The notes beneath the pieces are model-generated. The model ran no database searches and had not been told where the DNA came from. It saw only the letters and a program-made list of their open reading frames with translations. This document shows, piece after piece, positions 1 to 11,904 of a stretch of 64,000 bases of DNA (position 1 is its first letter; each line of letters begins with the position of its first letter). The stretch is from Melastoma dodecandrum. Taxonomy: Eukaryota; Streptophyta; Magnoliopsida; Myrtales; Melastomataceae. Location: NCBI GenBank assembly GCA_029817715.1, contig JARUPY010000149.1, forward strand, positions 372,001 to 436,000. Reading direction: 5' to 3'. The position numbers and the translations under genes are program-made.

Positions 1-1622
<1,622 letters not shown>

Positions 1623-2413
1623 ACAATATATGTATGTCACGTTTTCCGAAACGTCGTCTGCTGTATTTCGCGAGAATTGATTGATAATGCACCACCGAAA
1701 GCATCTTTCTGGCCTTTCATGCGAATGCAAGTTATTCCGGTCTCTCATTTGTTTTTCTAGACGTTTTCCCTATTTTCATTATGATTTTCTATAACCGGGT
1801 TCGAAGAAATATTTGATTCGCGCGAAAAATATACGTACGAGCAGAAATACCATTTGGAAAATATTTTATTGTATACTATTACATTACATTTAAAAATACA
1901 ATTAATATTCATTTATTTATGAATTTTTTAGATGCTTGAAATCGAATTATAAAAAATAAAAAGTGTTATATTAAGATAAATATAATACCTCTTACATTAA
2001 TAAATTATAAATATTTAGTGCGCAAATTTAATTTTAAATTTTCACATTCTTGAATTAATAATACGTACCATCCTAGATGTATCAGACTTATATCAAATTG
2101 ATATTAATAAAAAAAAAGTTTTTCCTTCAAAGAAACCTGATGTTTTATCTTTATATGTTATTTGGCCATATTATTTATCTTCCATTACTTTTTGTAACAT
2201 TTTATTATACAATTAAATTCATAATATTTTCCTAAATTAAACCTTATTTTCATTTAGTATTTAAAAAGAAATTATGAAAAAAAATCATCGTACCAAAAAC
2301 TCAACAAGCAAATTTTTTTCAAACTTTTTTATAAATATTAAAAGAAAATTTAATTTATTTATTTAGTTTTATAAACTCATTTTGTTCAGTCATGCGTGAT
2401 TTGTTGTCCTTTT
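1623..2413. other. AT-rich intergenic DNA between CRK-A'1 and F-box1
   Basis: No coding sequence is supported. The stretch is strongly AT-rich with long A and T runs and is colinear with 24,198-24,978 between CRK-A'2 and F-box2, with small indels. It is therefore ordinary spacer carried along in the block duplication. The part just after the kinase stop probably holds its 3' UTR. Confidence 0.7.
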
Positions 2414-2459
2414 AGTTGGGCCGACTCACCATCACGTCAACTTCGGCCCAACTATAAAA
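2414..2459 (+). promoter_or_regulatory. F-box1 core promoter: 11-bp inverted repeat with TGGGCC cores, then TATAAAA
   Basis: The arms AGTTGGGCCGA (2414-2424) and TCGGCCCAACT (2443-2453) are perfect reverse complements 18 bp apart. Each contains TGGGCC, the core of plant site II elements bound by TCP factors (family knowledge). TATAAAA follows at 2453-2459, about 50 bp before the ATG at 2509. The same arrangement precedes F-box2 at 24,979-25,024. That it works as a promoter is inferred. Confidence 0.55.
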
Positions 2460-2508
2460 TGGCGGCGATTCTTCCCGCTCGTCGACCGGGGGCGCTCCCG
2501 CCGCAACC

Positions 2509-5168
2509 ATGGAGGAGACCGGCGATCCTCCGCATTCGGCTTCTCGAAGAACAAGCCCCAGGAAACGATCACGTCCGTCTGTGATGCGTGGGACAAGTGT
2601 CCCACACCGGTTGTATGGGCAACCGGTGTGGGGTATATATGGGCCTTGGGCACTCCCTTCATTTGAGTCGACTTTTGGGAAGTGTTCTCCCAAGTAACCC
2701 GTATCAAGGGTATCAGAGCCCACCCACCCTCTCAGTGCAAGCGAGCGGCGCGGACAAGCTACGCAGACTGAGCCTCTGACTTGGCCCGCGTTGGCGCCAG
2801 GCTGCGGAGCGTGGTGGTATGATGCGTGGGATAAGTGTCCCACACCGGTTGTATGGGCGACCGGTGTGGGGTATATATGGGGCATTGGGCACTCCCTTCC
2901 TTTGAGTCGACTTTTGGGAAGGTTTCTCCCAAGTAACCCGTATCAGTCTGATGGGGCGGCGGGCGACGACCTCATCAGCGCCCTTCCCGATTCCATAATT
3001 TTACACGTGCTGTCCTTCCTCGACATCGAGGACGTCGTCAAGACCAGCGCCCTCTCCAGGCGCTGGTACTCCCTCTGGACCCAAACCTCGGCCGTCTCAG
3101 TCGATTTTCGGGACGTGTATGAGGATGTGCTCGACTACGTTGGCCAGTTCTTGCTCATGTGCACGTCCCCGGCTATCCGCAAGCTCCACCTCCTCCGCCT
3201 GAACTACTCTGCCAACATGAAGGAGAGAGTCGACCGCTGGATTAGGTTCGCCGTTGGCCGCTGCGTCGAGGACTTGCACATCGAAGTTGACCAGGATGTT
3301 TTGGATGATGATGACTTCTACATCTTGCCGAGGGCGTTGCTGCGGTGCGAATCCCTGACGAGGCTTCGGCTGGAGTCGTGCGTGTTTCCATCCTTTACTA
3401 ATGGTAATTTGGGGATGATAAGTTGGAGTTCGCTGAAGGTGTTGAGTGTTCACCACACCAAGATGGTGGATGAAGAGATTAATGGGGTTTTGGAGGGGTC
3501 TCCCCTATTGGAATCCCTGACATTAGAAGCTTGCTATGGTATGAATTGTATCAGGATCTTCTCGAAGATGATGAAGGAGTTGGTTATCCGTAGGTACTAT
3601 TATCCATACGCGCATTATATATACGAGGAGGATGAGAACCATCGTCACAAGAACTTCTGCTTGGAAATCTTTATCCCTCACTTGAGGTCAATGCGGCTGC
3701 TGGGCAATTGGGAGGGAAAGGGAGTTGTTGTGCTGCGGCAAGCAATGTCTCTGGTTGACGTTGAGTTGAATTTCAGTTTGCAAATCGATGAAACTAATTC
3801 GAATATAGTCTATGGCACCATGAAGAGAATTCTTAGTAAACTGAGCTTTGTCGATAAAGTCGTGATAGGGAACGAGATTCTAATGGTACGGTGCGAGATC
3901 CATCTCACTTTACCTTCAGGTCTTTGCCTGTTTTACTGCTCTGGTGTGCTTATGCTCGGCCCAACATCTTTCGAGTTTGGATTTGGCTCATGGTTAGGTT
4001 AATTTTATAAGTTTTATTACAGGAATTGCAATGACAAATGGAAATGCTAATATGATCTCACCTCCGTGCGTTTCTTGCCTTGTGTCGTATTAGTTAATTT
4101 TAGTAGTTTTCTTCTGGGAATTTCATAGAAATGAAATAGAAATGTTTACATAATCTCATCTCCTGACATTTCTTTGCCTTGCATCATAACATATGTACAT
4201 ATGTTTTATTTGATGGCTGTCCTAATTTTAGGGGGGGATATTACTGTTCTTTGTTTGGTGCACTTCCAGGATCTCCATAATTACAAGGGGAATGGGGATT
4301 TCTCTTTGCAACTGAAATGTCGACACCTGACTATCACGACTTTAGCTGACCAGTATTCTCTTGGACGAATAGCAGAAGTGTTGGAGTGTGCTCCAAATGT
4401 AGAAACATTGATAATCGATTTCACTCCCAAAATACAATCCAGGGTATGTTTCTGGCATTATTACTGACTGAGGATGTCCGGTTTGTTTTGTTACTTGGAA
4501 GTGATGGTCAACAAAGAACTATGCTGTTATCTTTTGGTGCTCGTGCTGTTATCCTTTTATTTGTTTGTTTGTTTGTCATGTGTTCGAAATGTTAGCTAGA
4601 CACGACTTTTACGTAACCCGTAAACAAATGATGGGAGAAACAAAAAATAACTTGGGGCATGGGCCATGGAGTACCTTAACGGTTACTAAAATCCTGTCTT
4701 GTAATGAATGGAAGAGATTTGAAGAACCCATGTTGTTTGGCGCCTTTGTTCTCCCAATTTTTCGTCTCCTAGGCTTTTGGCATTGCTCAAGTCGGGGGAA
4801 TGCGAGTTTACTTAGTTCTTACCTCGCTTTTCTGTTTGCAGGCGATTCCTACGAATGAGGATCCTTTCTGTAACAAATTTAAATCCTGGAATAGATTGAC
4901 TGTCTGCATCAGGAACATTGAGATCATAGGTTTCCCAGCCCATCATGGTGCTGAACCAATGTCTTGGCTATTCCTCATAGAAGTTCTGCTCCGAGATGCG
5001 CACCTGTTGGAGAAGATGATCATCAATGCTAAACGGTCGTGGAGGCGTCCTGGCCAATCCCTAAAAGAAGCTGAGGCACAGGAGGTGCTCAAAGTTGCAG
5101 CAGATATTCTAGGCTACCCGAGAGGATCAAAAGCTGCGAAAGTCATACTGAATTATCCTTTTAAATGA
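2509..5168 (+). pseudogene. F-box1: F-box/LRR/FBD-like gene with first exon split by a TRIM element
   Basis: Three exons by comparison with intact F-box2: 2509-3885 (interrupted by 2582-2945), 4270-4443 and 4842-5168. The N-terminus MEETGDPPHSASRRTSPRKR runs into the insertion after about 24 residues. The frame then meets TAA at 2695-2697 inside the first LTR. The F-box core (DLISALPDSIILHVLSF) resumes after the element, in the original frame, because insert plus target duplication is 369 bp. Only that one TAA lies in frame across the insert, and no in-frame ATG precedes the F-box after it. Downstream come leucine-rich segments and the C-terminal FBD-like part. Unless the stop is spliced out or a new start is used, the SKP1-binding F-box cannot be made. 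At protein level it differs from F-box2 by roughly 6% in the post-insertion part of exon 1. Otherwise the exons are open. Confidence 0.88.
2582..2945 (+). mobile_element. 364-bp TRIM (terminal-repeat retrotransposon in miniature)
   Basis: LTR1 is 2582-2706 (125 bp) and LTR2 is 2820-2945 (126 bp). Both start TGATGCGTGG and end CCCGTATCA. They flank a 113-bp internal region. The flanks carry a 5-bp target duplication, GTCTG, at 2577-2581 and 2946-2950. Two bases inside LTR1, GGTATCAGAGCC (2709-2720) matches a primer-binding site for initiator methionine tRNA. A purine-rich GGAGCGTGGTGG precedes LTR2. There is no coding capacity, as expected for a TRIM, which depends on enzymes of other elements. 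The two LTRs differ by about six substitutions and one indel. Each LTR has a 13-bp hairpin followed by TATATAT. F-box2 has an empty site. Confidence 0.93.
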
Positions 5169-6400
5169 GGCAGTTCCTGGCTGGATTAACTTAAATTATC
5201 TGGAACTTGTTTGGTGTTTTTGGTACACTTTCAGCCCTTCTTTTTGCCAAGGTTTGTATAGCCTTTCTCTGTGTGATACTCTTACTAAGGGTATTCGGCT
5301 GAAGGTCTTTTTTCTGCTAAATGTACGTCCTAGGTCGTTCGTATCTCGGTTGCATTGGAACTGCTACTGCTATAACAAGCTTTTTTCGAGTGTAGCAGAA
5401 CCTTCTCTGCTATCTATGGCACCATGAAGACAATTCTCCGTAAACTAAGCGTTGCTGATAAATTCGTGATTGGGAATGAGATTCTAATGGTACTGCACGA
5501 GATCAATCTCATTTTACCTTCAGCTCTTCTCCTATATTTTTTTGTGGGGTGCTTATGCTTTAATCATCTTTTCTGGAATTCAGATTCGGCGCGGGGTTAA
5601 GTATTAGCTGCTAGAAACCATTTTTGTTGCATGCAGGACAGATGACGAAAAGCAGAGCCTCTTCTCTCCAACTTCCTTCTCCCTCACAGCCACTCCCAGG
5701 CACTTGAAACGGCAGGGCAGACCGACTCACATCCCCTTCCTCTGAAATTCTTAAGCAACGGAAAACCTCCCTCTGCCAACCCGGAAATAGGGAACCTGCT
5801 GCAAATTCTATAAGTCAGCTGGCCGAAGTATTCACTAACCTCGAAGGCGCTGCACAAGCAAGGCGATCCCTCCCTGAAGCACGGACTGGAGTTCTGCCAC
5901 CTCTACACACCGGCCTCCAACCTCTGCAACTCGAGTATCCCTCTCCATATATGGGATACCTAAATATCACCCCACGTAGCCTCTAGGCTTCATGGGGATC
6001 TCCTCTCCATTTAATGCTCCTACTTTCACATACAAGTCCGAGCATCCTGGGTTGAAGTGATGGTGACGGAGTTGAAGGCCCCTCTTCTGGTCTGCGGCCG
6101 AAGGACAGAGTCCTTCCCTACAAATACGGATGTCTCGTTTCGAATTCACTTTTAAAAATTTTGTTTAAATCTAAAAATTTAAAATTTTGTGAATGAAAAT
6201 ATTCACTTTTACTTTATCCACCACCACTGATTTGACTCATTCAATCTTCTTTTTCAAGTCGTACCTCTAAACCAATCATTCATTCTCCAATTTCTTGAGG
6301 TACGAAAATGGGAATGGCATGATGTCAAAAGTCTACTAAAAAAAATATGCATTCTCACAACCCGAAGTTTCCTTTTCCTTCTTATATCAAGAAGAGGAGG
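5169..6400. other. Intergenic region between F-box1 and CRK-A1
   Basis: The part up to about 6130 is duplicated downstream of F-box2 (27,369-28,370), so it belongs to the block. It contains an F-box relic (listed separately) and a moderately GC-rich stretch (5640-6130) with no convincing reading frame. From about 6215 the sequence matches the region upstream of CRK-A2 (from about 44,090) and includes TTTGACTCATTCAATC, with a TTGACT core like a WRKY W-box. It is probably the CRK-A promoter and 5' UTR. Confidence 0.6.
5412..5590 (+). pseudogene. F-box gene relic (copy of the end of exon 1 and start of intron 1)
   Basis: This segment repeats, with substitutions, the end of F-box exon 1 (GTMK..ILRKL...VIGNEILM) and the beginning of the following intron. 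The parent sequence is at about 3815-3990. It lies downstream of the F-box stop and is also present at 27,644-27,830, so the partial duplication predates the block duplication. It is non-functional. Confidence 0.75.
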
Positions 6401-8960
6401 ATGGAGATGGCAAGACCAGCACCTACACAACCTTTGAAGCTTCCCACCCTTCCCTTCTTCATCCCGGTCGCGATCCTCCTTCCCTTCTCTTTGCTCCTCC
6501 GTCCTGCTGATGGACAAGCTCAAATTTGTAACGGCCAAGGCGGGAACTTCACTTCCAACGAGACCTATGGGAAGTCCCTCGATTCCCTGCTAGGGTCGAT
6601 CACCCCGACAAGGTCAGACGTCCTGAAGTATAGGCTCTTCAACGCGTCCGTGAGCCGGCCATGGGATCCCAACGACATCCAGGTGCTTGGGGTCTGCTCC
6701 GGCGACATCACGGGCGATGCTTGCCAGGTTTGTCTCAGTGGGGCTGCTTTCTACATCAGGCAACACTGCCCGATGAACAAGCAGGCCTCCCTGTTTGTCG
6801 AAAAATGTTGGATCCGATATTCGAATGTTCAGTTATACGGTGTCCTGAAAATGGATGTGTCTGCCGATCAACGGTATATTGAGGATGCATCGGATGAGGG
6901 ATACAGGGCGGCACTCTTGAAGTTGTTGGGTAGGCTACGAAGTAAAGCCGCCTCAGGTGAGATTATGGTAAGGAGAGTTTAGCTGTCGGAACTTTTGAAT
7001 GAAACCCATCAAGCAGCCACAACCTTCCCACTTAAACATGTCATTTGTCTGAAATTTTCTCTTGCTAAGGTGGCCCGGTTCAGAAGTATGCAACGGGGAT
7101 TGATACTGGGGATTTGTACACCTTGTATGGGATGGTCCAGTGCAGCCCTGATCTGAGCGAACTACAATGCGGTACTTGCCTCCGGGAAGATACATGGAGT
7201 TCAGGAAGAGGCAAAGTAATTGGAGGTTTAATGATGCCTAGCTGCCGATCAAGGTTCGAGACGTACCCCTTCTTCAACTCCGAGGTTCCTCTAGCACCTC
7301 CATCTCCCCCTGCTATTTCAACAGTAAAAGCAGTCCCTGGGAATCACTATTCCAAGACATGGATTATAGTTGGTGCTTTAAGCTGTTCCGCTGTTGTCTT
7401 CTGCGTCCTTCTATTGACAGTGAAAAGGAAGATACTCCCAAAGAGCCAATCCAAAAGTATCCTACCTAATTCCGCAAAGTCCTGTCCTGTTTACTCTTTT
7501 AATTTTTCCGAGTAGTTCCGTTGAGTACCAGCGCCTATGTTTGCAGAATTTATCAGTGTTGATGTCGTCATACCGGAGTCTCCGCAGTTTGATCTTGAAA
7601 CCATCAGGGCTGCAACCGAGAACTTTTCAGAGGCCAATAAGCTCGGACAGGGCGGTTTCGGTTCTGTTTTCAGGGTGAGTGGGCTTAATCTCGCAGTGGC
7701 ATCTAAATTCTGGAACATAAACAACTAATCTTCGCTGGCTGATTTTTTTACAGGGTAAGCTTCCCAGCGGACAAGAGATTGCAGTGAAGCGGCTCTCTCA
7801 GAATTCCGGACAAGGGGAATCAGAATTCGAGAATGAGGCACGGCTACTTTTGCGGCTCCAACACCGGAACTTGGTCAGGCTACTCGGCTATTGCTTGGAA
7901 GGGGTCGAGAGGCTTCTTGTATATGACTTTGTGACCAATGCTAGCCTCGACAAGTTTATATTTGGTAAGAGTTGTATCTACTCGAACTTATACATTTTGA
8001 TTTTAACAGATCTATCCAGTTGTCAGTTGTTCTGCTTCGATCAACATGCAGATCCCCTTAAACGCACGGTCTTCGATTGGGACACCCGCTACAAGATAAT
8101 AACAGGCATCACTCGGGGGCTTCTTTACCTACACGAAGACTCAAGGCTCCGAATTGTCCATCGTGACCTAAAAGCCAGTAACATATTGTTGGACATGGAC
8201 ATGAATCCTAAAATATCGGATTTTGGCATGGCTAGATTGTTCGAGCTCAATCAAACTCAGGCAAACACAAACAGGATCATGGGCACCTTGTAAGTATCAT
8301 AACCAGTACAAGGCCAAGGCATTATCAAAGGGCTTTGAATCGTTGCCTATTTAGTTGAATTTCGTTTTGCAGCGGATACATGGCTCCCGAGTACGCAGCA
8401 CGTGGGAAGTTTTCAGTAAAGTCGGATGTCTTTAGTTTTGGGGTCTTGGTCCTCGAAATCGTTAGTGGGAAAAGAAACCTAGCCGATGTTTCAGGAGAAG
8501 ATTACGAGATGTTGATATGCCAAGTGAGGAAGCTATGACTTCCGAAACTTTTCGAAACTTCTTCAAATTCACGACCCCTTTCATCCTTTTGATGCTTGAA
8601 CATGGGATTTTACAGGCTTGGATGAATTGGAGAGAAGGGAACATATCGGACATCGTGGATCCTGCAGTCTCATCTGGTTATAGTGTTAACATCCTGAGAT
8701 GCATTCACATCGGTTTGCTATGTGTACAAGAGAAGGCAGAAAACAGACCGGAGATGATTTCGGTGATCCGCTGGCTCGACCATCACTCCATCCCTCTTCC
8801 AGTACCAACACAACCAGCATTCTTCATGGGCACGAGCTCCAGAACAAGGACAATTGAAGCCAGCTGCTCCCGAAACTACGCAGGCACATCCTCGATCAAT
8901 GGGGCTTCCATTTCCGAGCTATCCGAGATAGCAACATATGCATGTCATGTTTCTCCGTAA
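6401..8960 (+). CDS. CRK-A1: intact cysteine-rich receptor-like kinase (671 aa)
   Basis: Seven exons: 6401-6956, 7070-7456, 7547-7674, 7754-7964, 8052-8289, 8373-8523 and 8616-8960. They keep one frame throughout (2,016 nt). I chose the ATG at 6401 because it directly gives a hydrophobic signal peptide (about 1-38); an in-frame ATG at 6347 would add a basic extension. DUF26-1 has C99-x8-C108-x2-C111 and DUF26-2 has C210-x8-C219-x2-C222. The transmembrane helix is about 281-302, followed by KRK. The kinase shows [25 protein letters not shown] and [11 protein letters not shown]. CRKs are plasma-membrane proteins with an apoplastic DUF26 region and a cytoplasmic Ser/Thr kinase; many act in defence and redox-linked signalling. 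The ligand is unknown. A 2-nt deletion at the C-terminus replaces the SELYPR tail seen in the copies by [15 protein letters not shown]. It is the only CRK here without an inactivating lesion. Confidence 0.92.
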
Positions 8961-10380
8961 CCTAACCACTTTTCCCACTGTTTGCATTACTTCAGTAGTC
9001 CATTTTCCGCGTTCTGGTTCATGCCGATTATCGAAGCCGGGGCTGCTGCTTTGGACTGGACTCCATTGCCACTGACGAATTCTACGTTCTTGACCTATGC
9101 GTTTGTTCGACAATTTAAAATTTTATCACATCTAAATTTATTTTTTAACCATTTATTTATTCACTTATTTATTTCACGTTAGAGGAAACTATCCAAAGAA
9201 AATAGTTAACTAAATTCTAATTTCGAATTCGTGCGCATTTGGCACCTCGTGCGAGCGGCTCGATTCGACACGAAGATCCGGATCCGTTCATCTGGCTCCT
9301 CTTAACCGGAGTCTTGACTTGATCATCAAGGAGCAGTGGAGGAATTCGGTGTGGAGTCTATCTGGGTCCCTAATCGGACCTGTCCGAGGCCTCGGTCGAT
9401 CTTCCTCAACTCCCCGTATGATAGTCGGGGGCGACAAGCGACAAGCGACGCATGGCATTCCTAGTAATGTTCGGGAGGACCAGGGCGCGGCTCGTGTCGC
9501 ATCCCTGGCCTATGATCTTTCCGTCTGAAAGCAATTTGTCGTTGTGTTACCACAAAATTTTGGGCCTCAAAAAGTATAGGAGCTGAAGCATCGTGACAAT
9601 CGTGGTTTGAGAACCATGGACATATGCTGACTGGTTCATAATAACTCGAGAACATCTTCGAATTCGATTACAGTGCCACATAACTCGATTTGTATTGGGT
9701 TGTTAGTCACGTTGGATAGAACGTGTGATTGTAAGAACTGTCTACCAACAAGTACCTAGGACAACACAGACATGCCGCTGTGTGCGAAACCGGGAATCGA
9801 AAGTCTACGGCCATAAAATATTCGCGGCGAGCACGAATGGACGAACTAAATAGCTTCCTAAGGTAACGTGCTTGACCAACCCATGATTTACAATCATGAG
9901 TTAATCGTACGAATTGTACGTATAATATTCGAAAGTCTTGGTCTTCGCAACACCCATATAATATTTTCAGGCACGCGTGCGTGAACTGAATATACTAAGC
10001 CTATTCTACGAATCATATACAGTTGATATCCAAAGGCACAGACATCATCGATGGTTGCCTGAACGAATACCTCCCGTAAAGAATGGATAGCTGTTATGAA
10101 AGTTAAGACAAAGTCTGTGAGGAGTTGGGACGATGGCATAATCAACAGACTAGTTTATTTCAAAAACGACTGGCCTGAAAATCGAGTTTCATGGACAAAA
10201 TTCATTGATGGAATAACTATAGACTATAAAATCTTCTAACAAGTAGTATCCCTTATTAAAAAGAAGCTCTTGCCGCTGTTGGTTTAAAACTGAACTTATA
10301 TATGATTGGGTTCGCCTAAAATCTGTTGTTTCCATTCGTTTCGAGAACAACAGTTGTCCTTTGCCTACACACGCGCAACC
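8961..10380. other. Spacer between CRK-A1 and CRK-B1, containing an old LTR-like relic
   Basis: No gene is supported. The stretch 9234-9530 recurs at 47,104-47,294 and 59,358-59,660. It also resembles, in diverged form, the start of the LTR of the non-coding element at 47,295 (shared pattern CTGGGT-CCTAA-CGG-CCTG, then CGGCTCGTGTCGC), so it looks like an old relic of a related LTR. The part 9600-10,370 matches 59,700-60,060 and 60,745-61,010 and probably includes the CRK-B promoter. Confidence 0.6.
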
Positions 10381-10661
10381 ATGAGACCACTGTGGAAAAT
10401 GTTGCTGCTCCTCCAAATTGTTGCCTTCCTTTCCATCTTGTTTTTCTCTGTAAGGGTTGTCAACGGCCAGGAACAACTATGTCTTAACAACAGCAACTAC
10501 ACCGCCGACGACTCCTTCCAATATTACCTCAACTCCCTTCTTGACTCCATTGCTACCACAAAATCCAGTACCTTGAATGATGATGGCCTGTTCAATGCCT
10601 CGGTAAGTGTTCCACAGAGTTCAGACGTCGTGGAGGTGATGGGTTACTGCCGTGGAGATCA

Positions 10662-11302
10662 TGTGAGAAATTCACACAATCATAGAAATAACAAACAAAG
10701 AAAACAGTGAAAGACTGGATCGGTTACACGGGTTTACGGCCACCGAGAAAGATCAAGGGAAAAGTAAACGTACCCGTATTCGCGACGTTCGCCATACCGT
10801 AAAGCTAATGATTGTAACCTGGGCGGCGTAGATCTTCTTCCCCTTTTCCTTCCCGTACGGCTGCTCTCGATGGAGGATGCCAAAATAAAATAAACTGACT
10901 TTCTGTTAATAAAATAAACTGACGTTCTGTTTTTCTGTCAGGGTGATTAACCCAGATATATGGAAAACCTAATAAAGGATTTCCTTTATGAAATGTCAGT
11001 TTTGCCCCTTAGTTAATTATTTGAAGGACAGGGGAAGGGACCTATCCGTAATATACCATAGCATATGTCCCATCCATCAATGGACCATAGGTTATAAAAT
11101 AGTCTACACCCAACAGTAAGCCACATTAGACAAACGAGATGCGCATATCCCAATGACTTAAGCGATTTAATGGGATTTCATGCATTGTCTTTATGTCACA
11201 ACCTGTTCTATAAAATATAATTTAATAAAGTAAAATAAAATAAGTAAAAGAAAATTAAAAATAAACAATTAATGGAAGCCCAAAAATCAGAAATTTCTAA
11301 CA
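10662..11302 (-). repeat. Copia 3' LTR (641 bp)
   Basis: Direct repeat of 17,325-17,907. The segment at about 11,037-11,094 is missing from the other LTR. Ends TGTGAG...CTAACA, with GATCA target duplication outside. Confidence 0.93.
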
Positions 11303-11904
11303 TTCTCCCACTTGGGCAACATTAATTATACCAAAAAAATATTTTAGAAAATGACTCTCAGGCTGTGACATCTGTATGGCCAATATAAAGACAACATCTC
11401 AAACAACCCCGACCAACTAAATTATCCAGCATCGAACTATGACCGTCAGAGCATCACCCAATGATGCAAGATAACCATAATCACGACACTAAGTAATCAA
11501 GCCGTCACGGGTCAATGTGGCAGTGTAGCCGAAATAACATCCCTTATTTGATTAAATTTGATGCTAATTTAGTCGGTCCTAATCTTTCTGTAACCTTACG
11601 CCCATAATGAGCCAGAAAGACCTTTGAGCAAATGATGCTCCTTTATATGTCTCATAAACCTTAATGTGCGCAAAATTTACGGTACTTTACCAGAGACAAA
11701 CTTTAGTGACAATACCGTCCTACTTGAGACTAAGCACCAAGTCTCAAGATTTTCTTTAATAACTGTTATGTGCACATGATATAAAAGTAACTGCATGCAT
11801 GCAATATATATATAACGTCGACAATAAAATACTCAATATCCAACAAAACACTGAAAGTTCATAAAATAAATGTCGGATACAACCAAGAGTATCATAAGCT
11901 CCCA

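Noticed and set aside
1681..2395. AT-rich stretches as possible matrix attachment regions
   Set aside because: Base composition alone is not enough, and the same DNA appears as plain spacer in block 2.
2791..4002. Long open frame of F-box1 starting within the TRIM
   Set aside because: Its first codon is TTG, not ATG, and the frame runs out of LTR2. It is the interrupted F-box exon, not a new gene with its own start.
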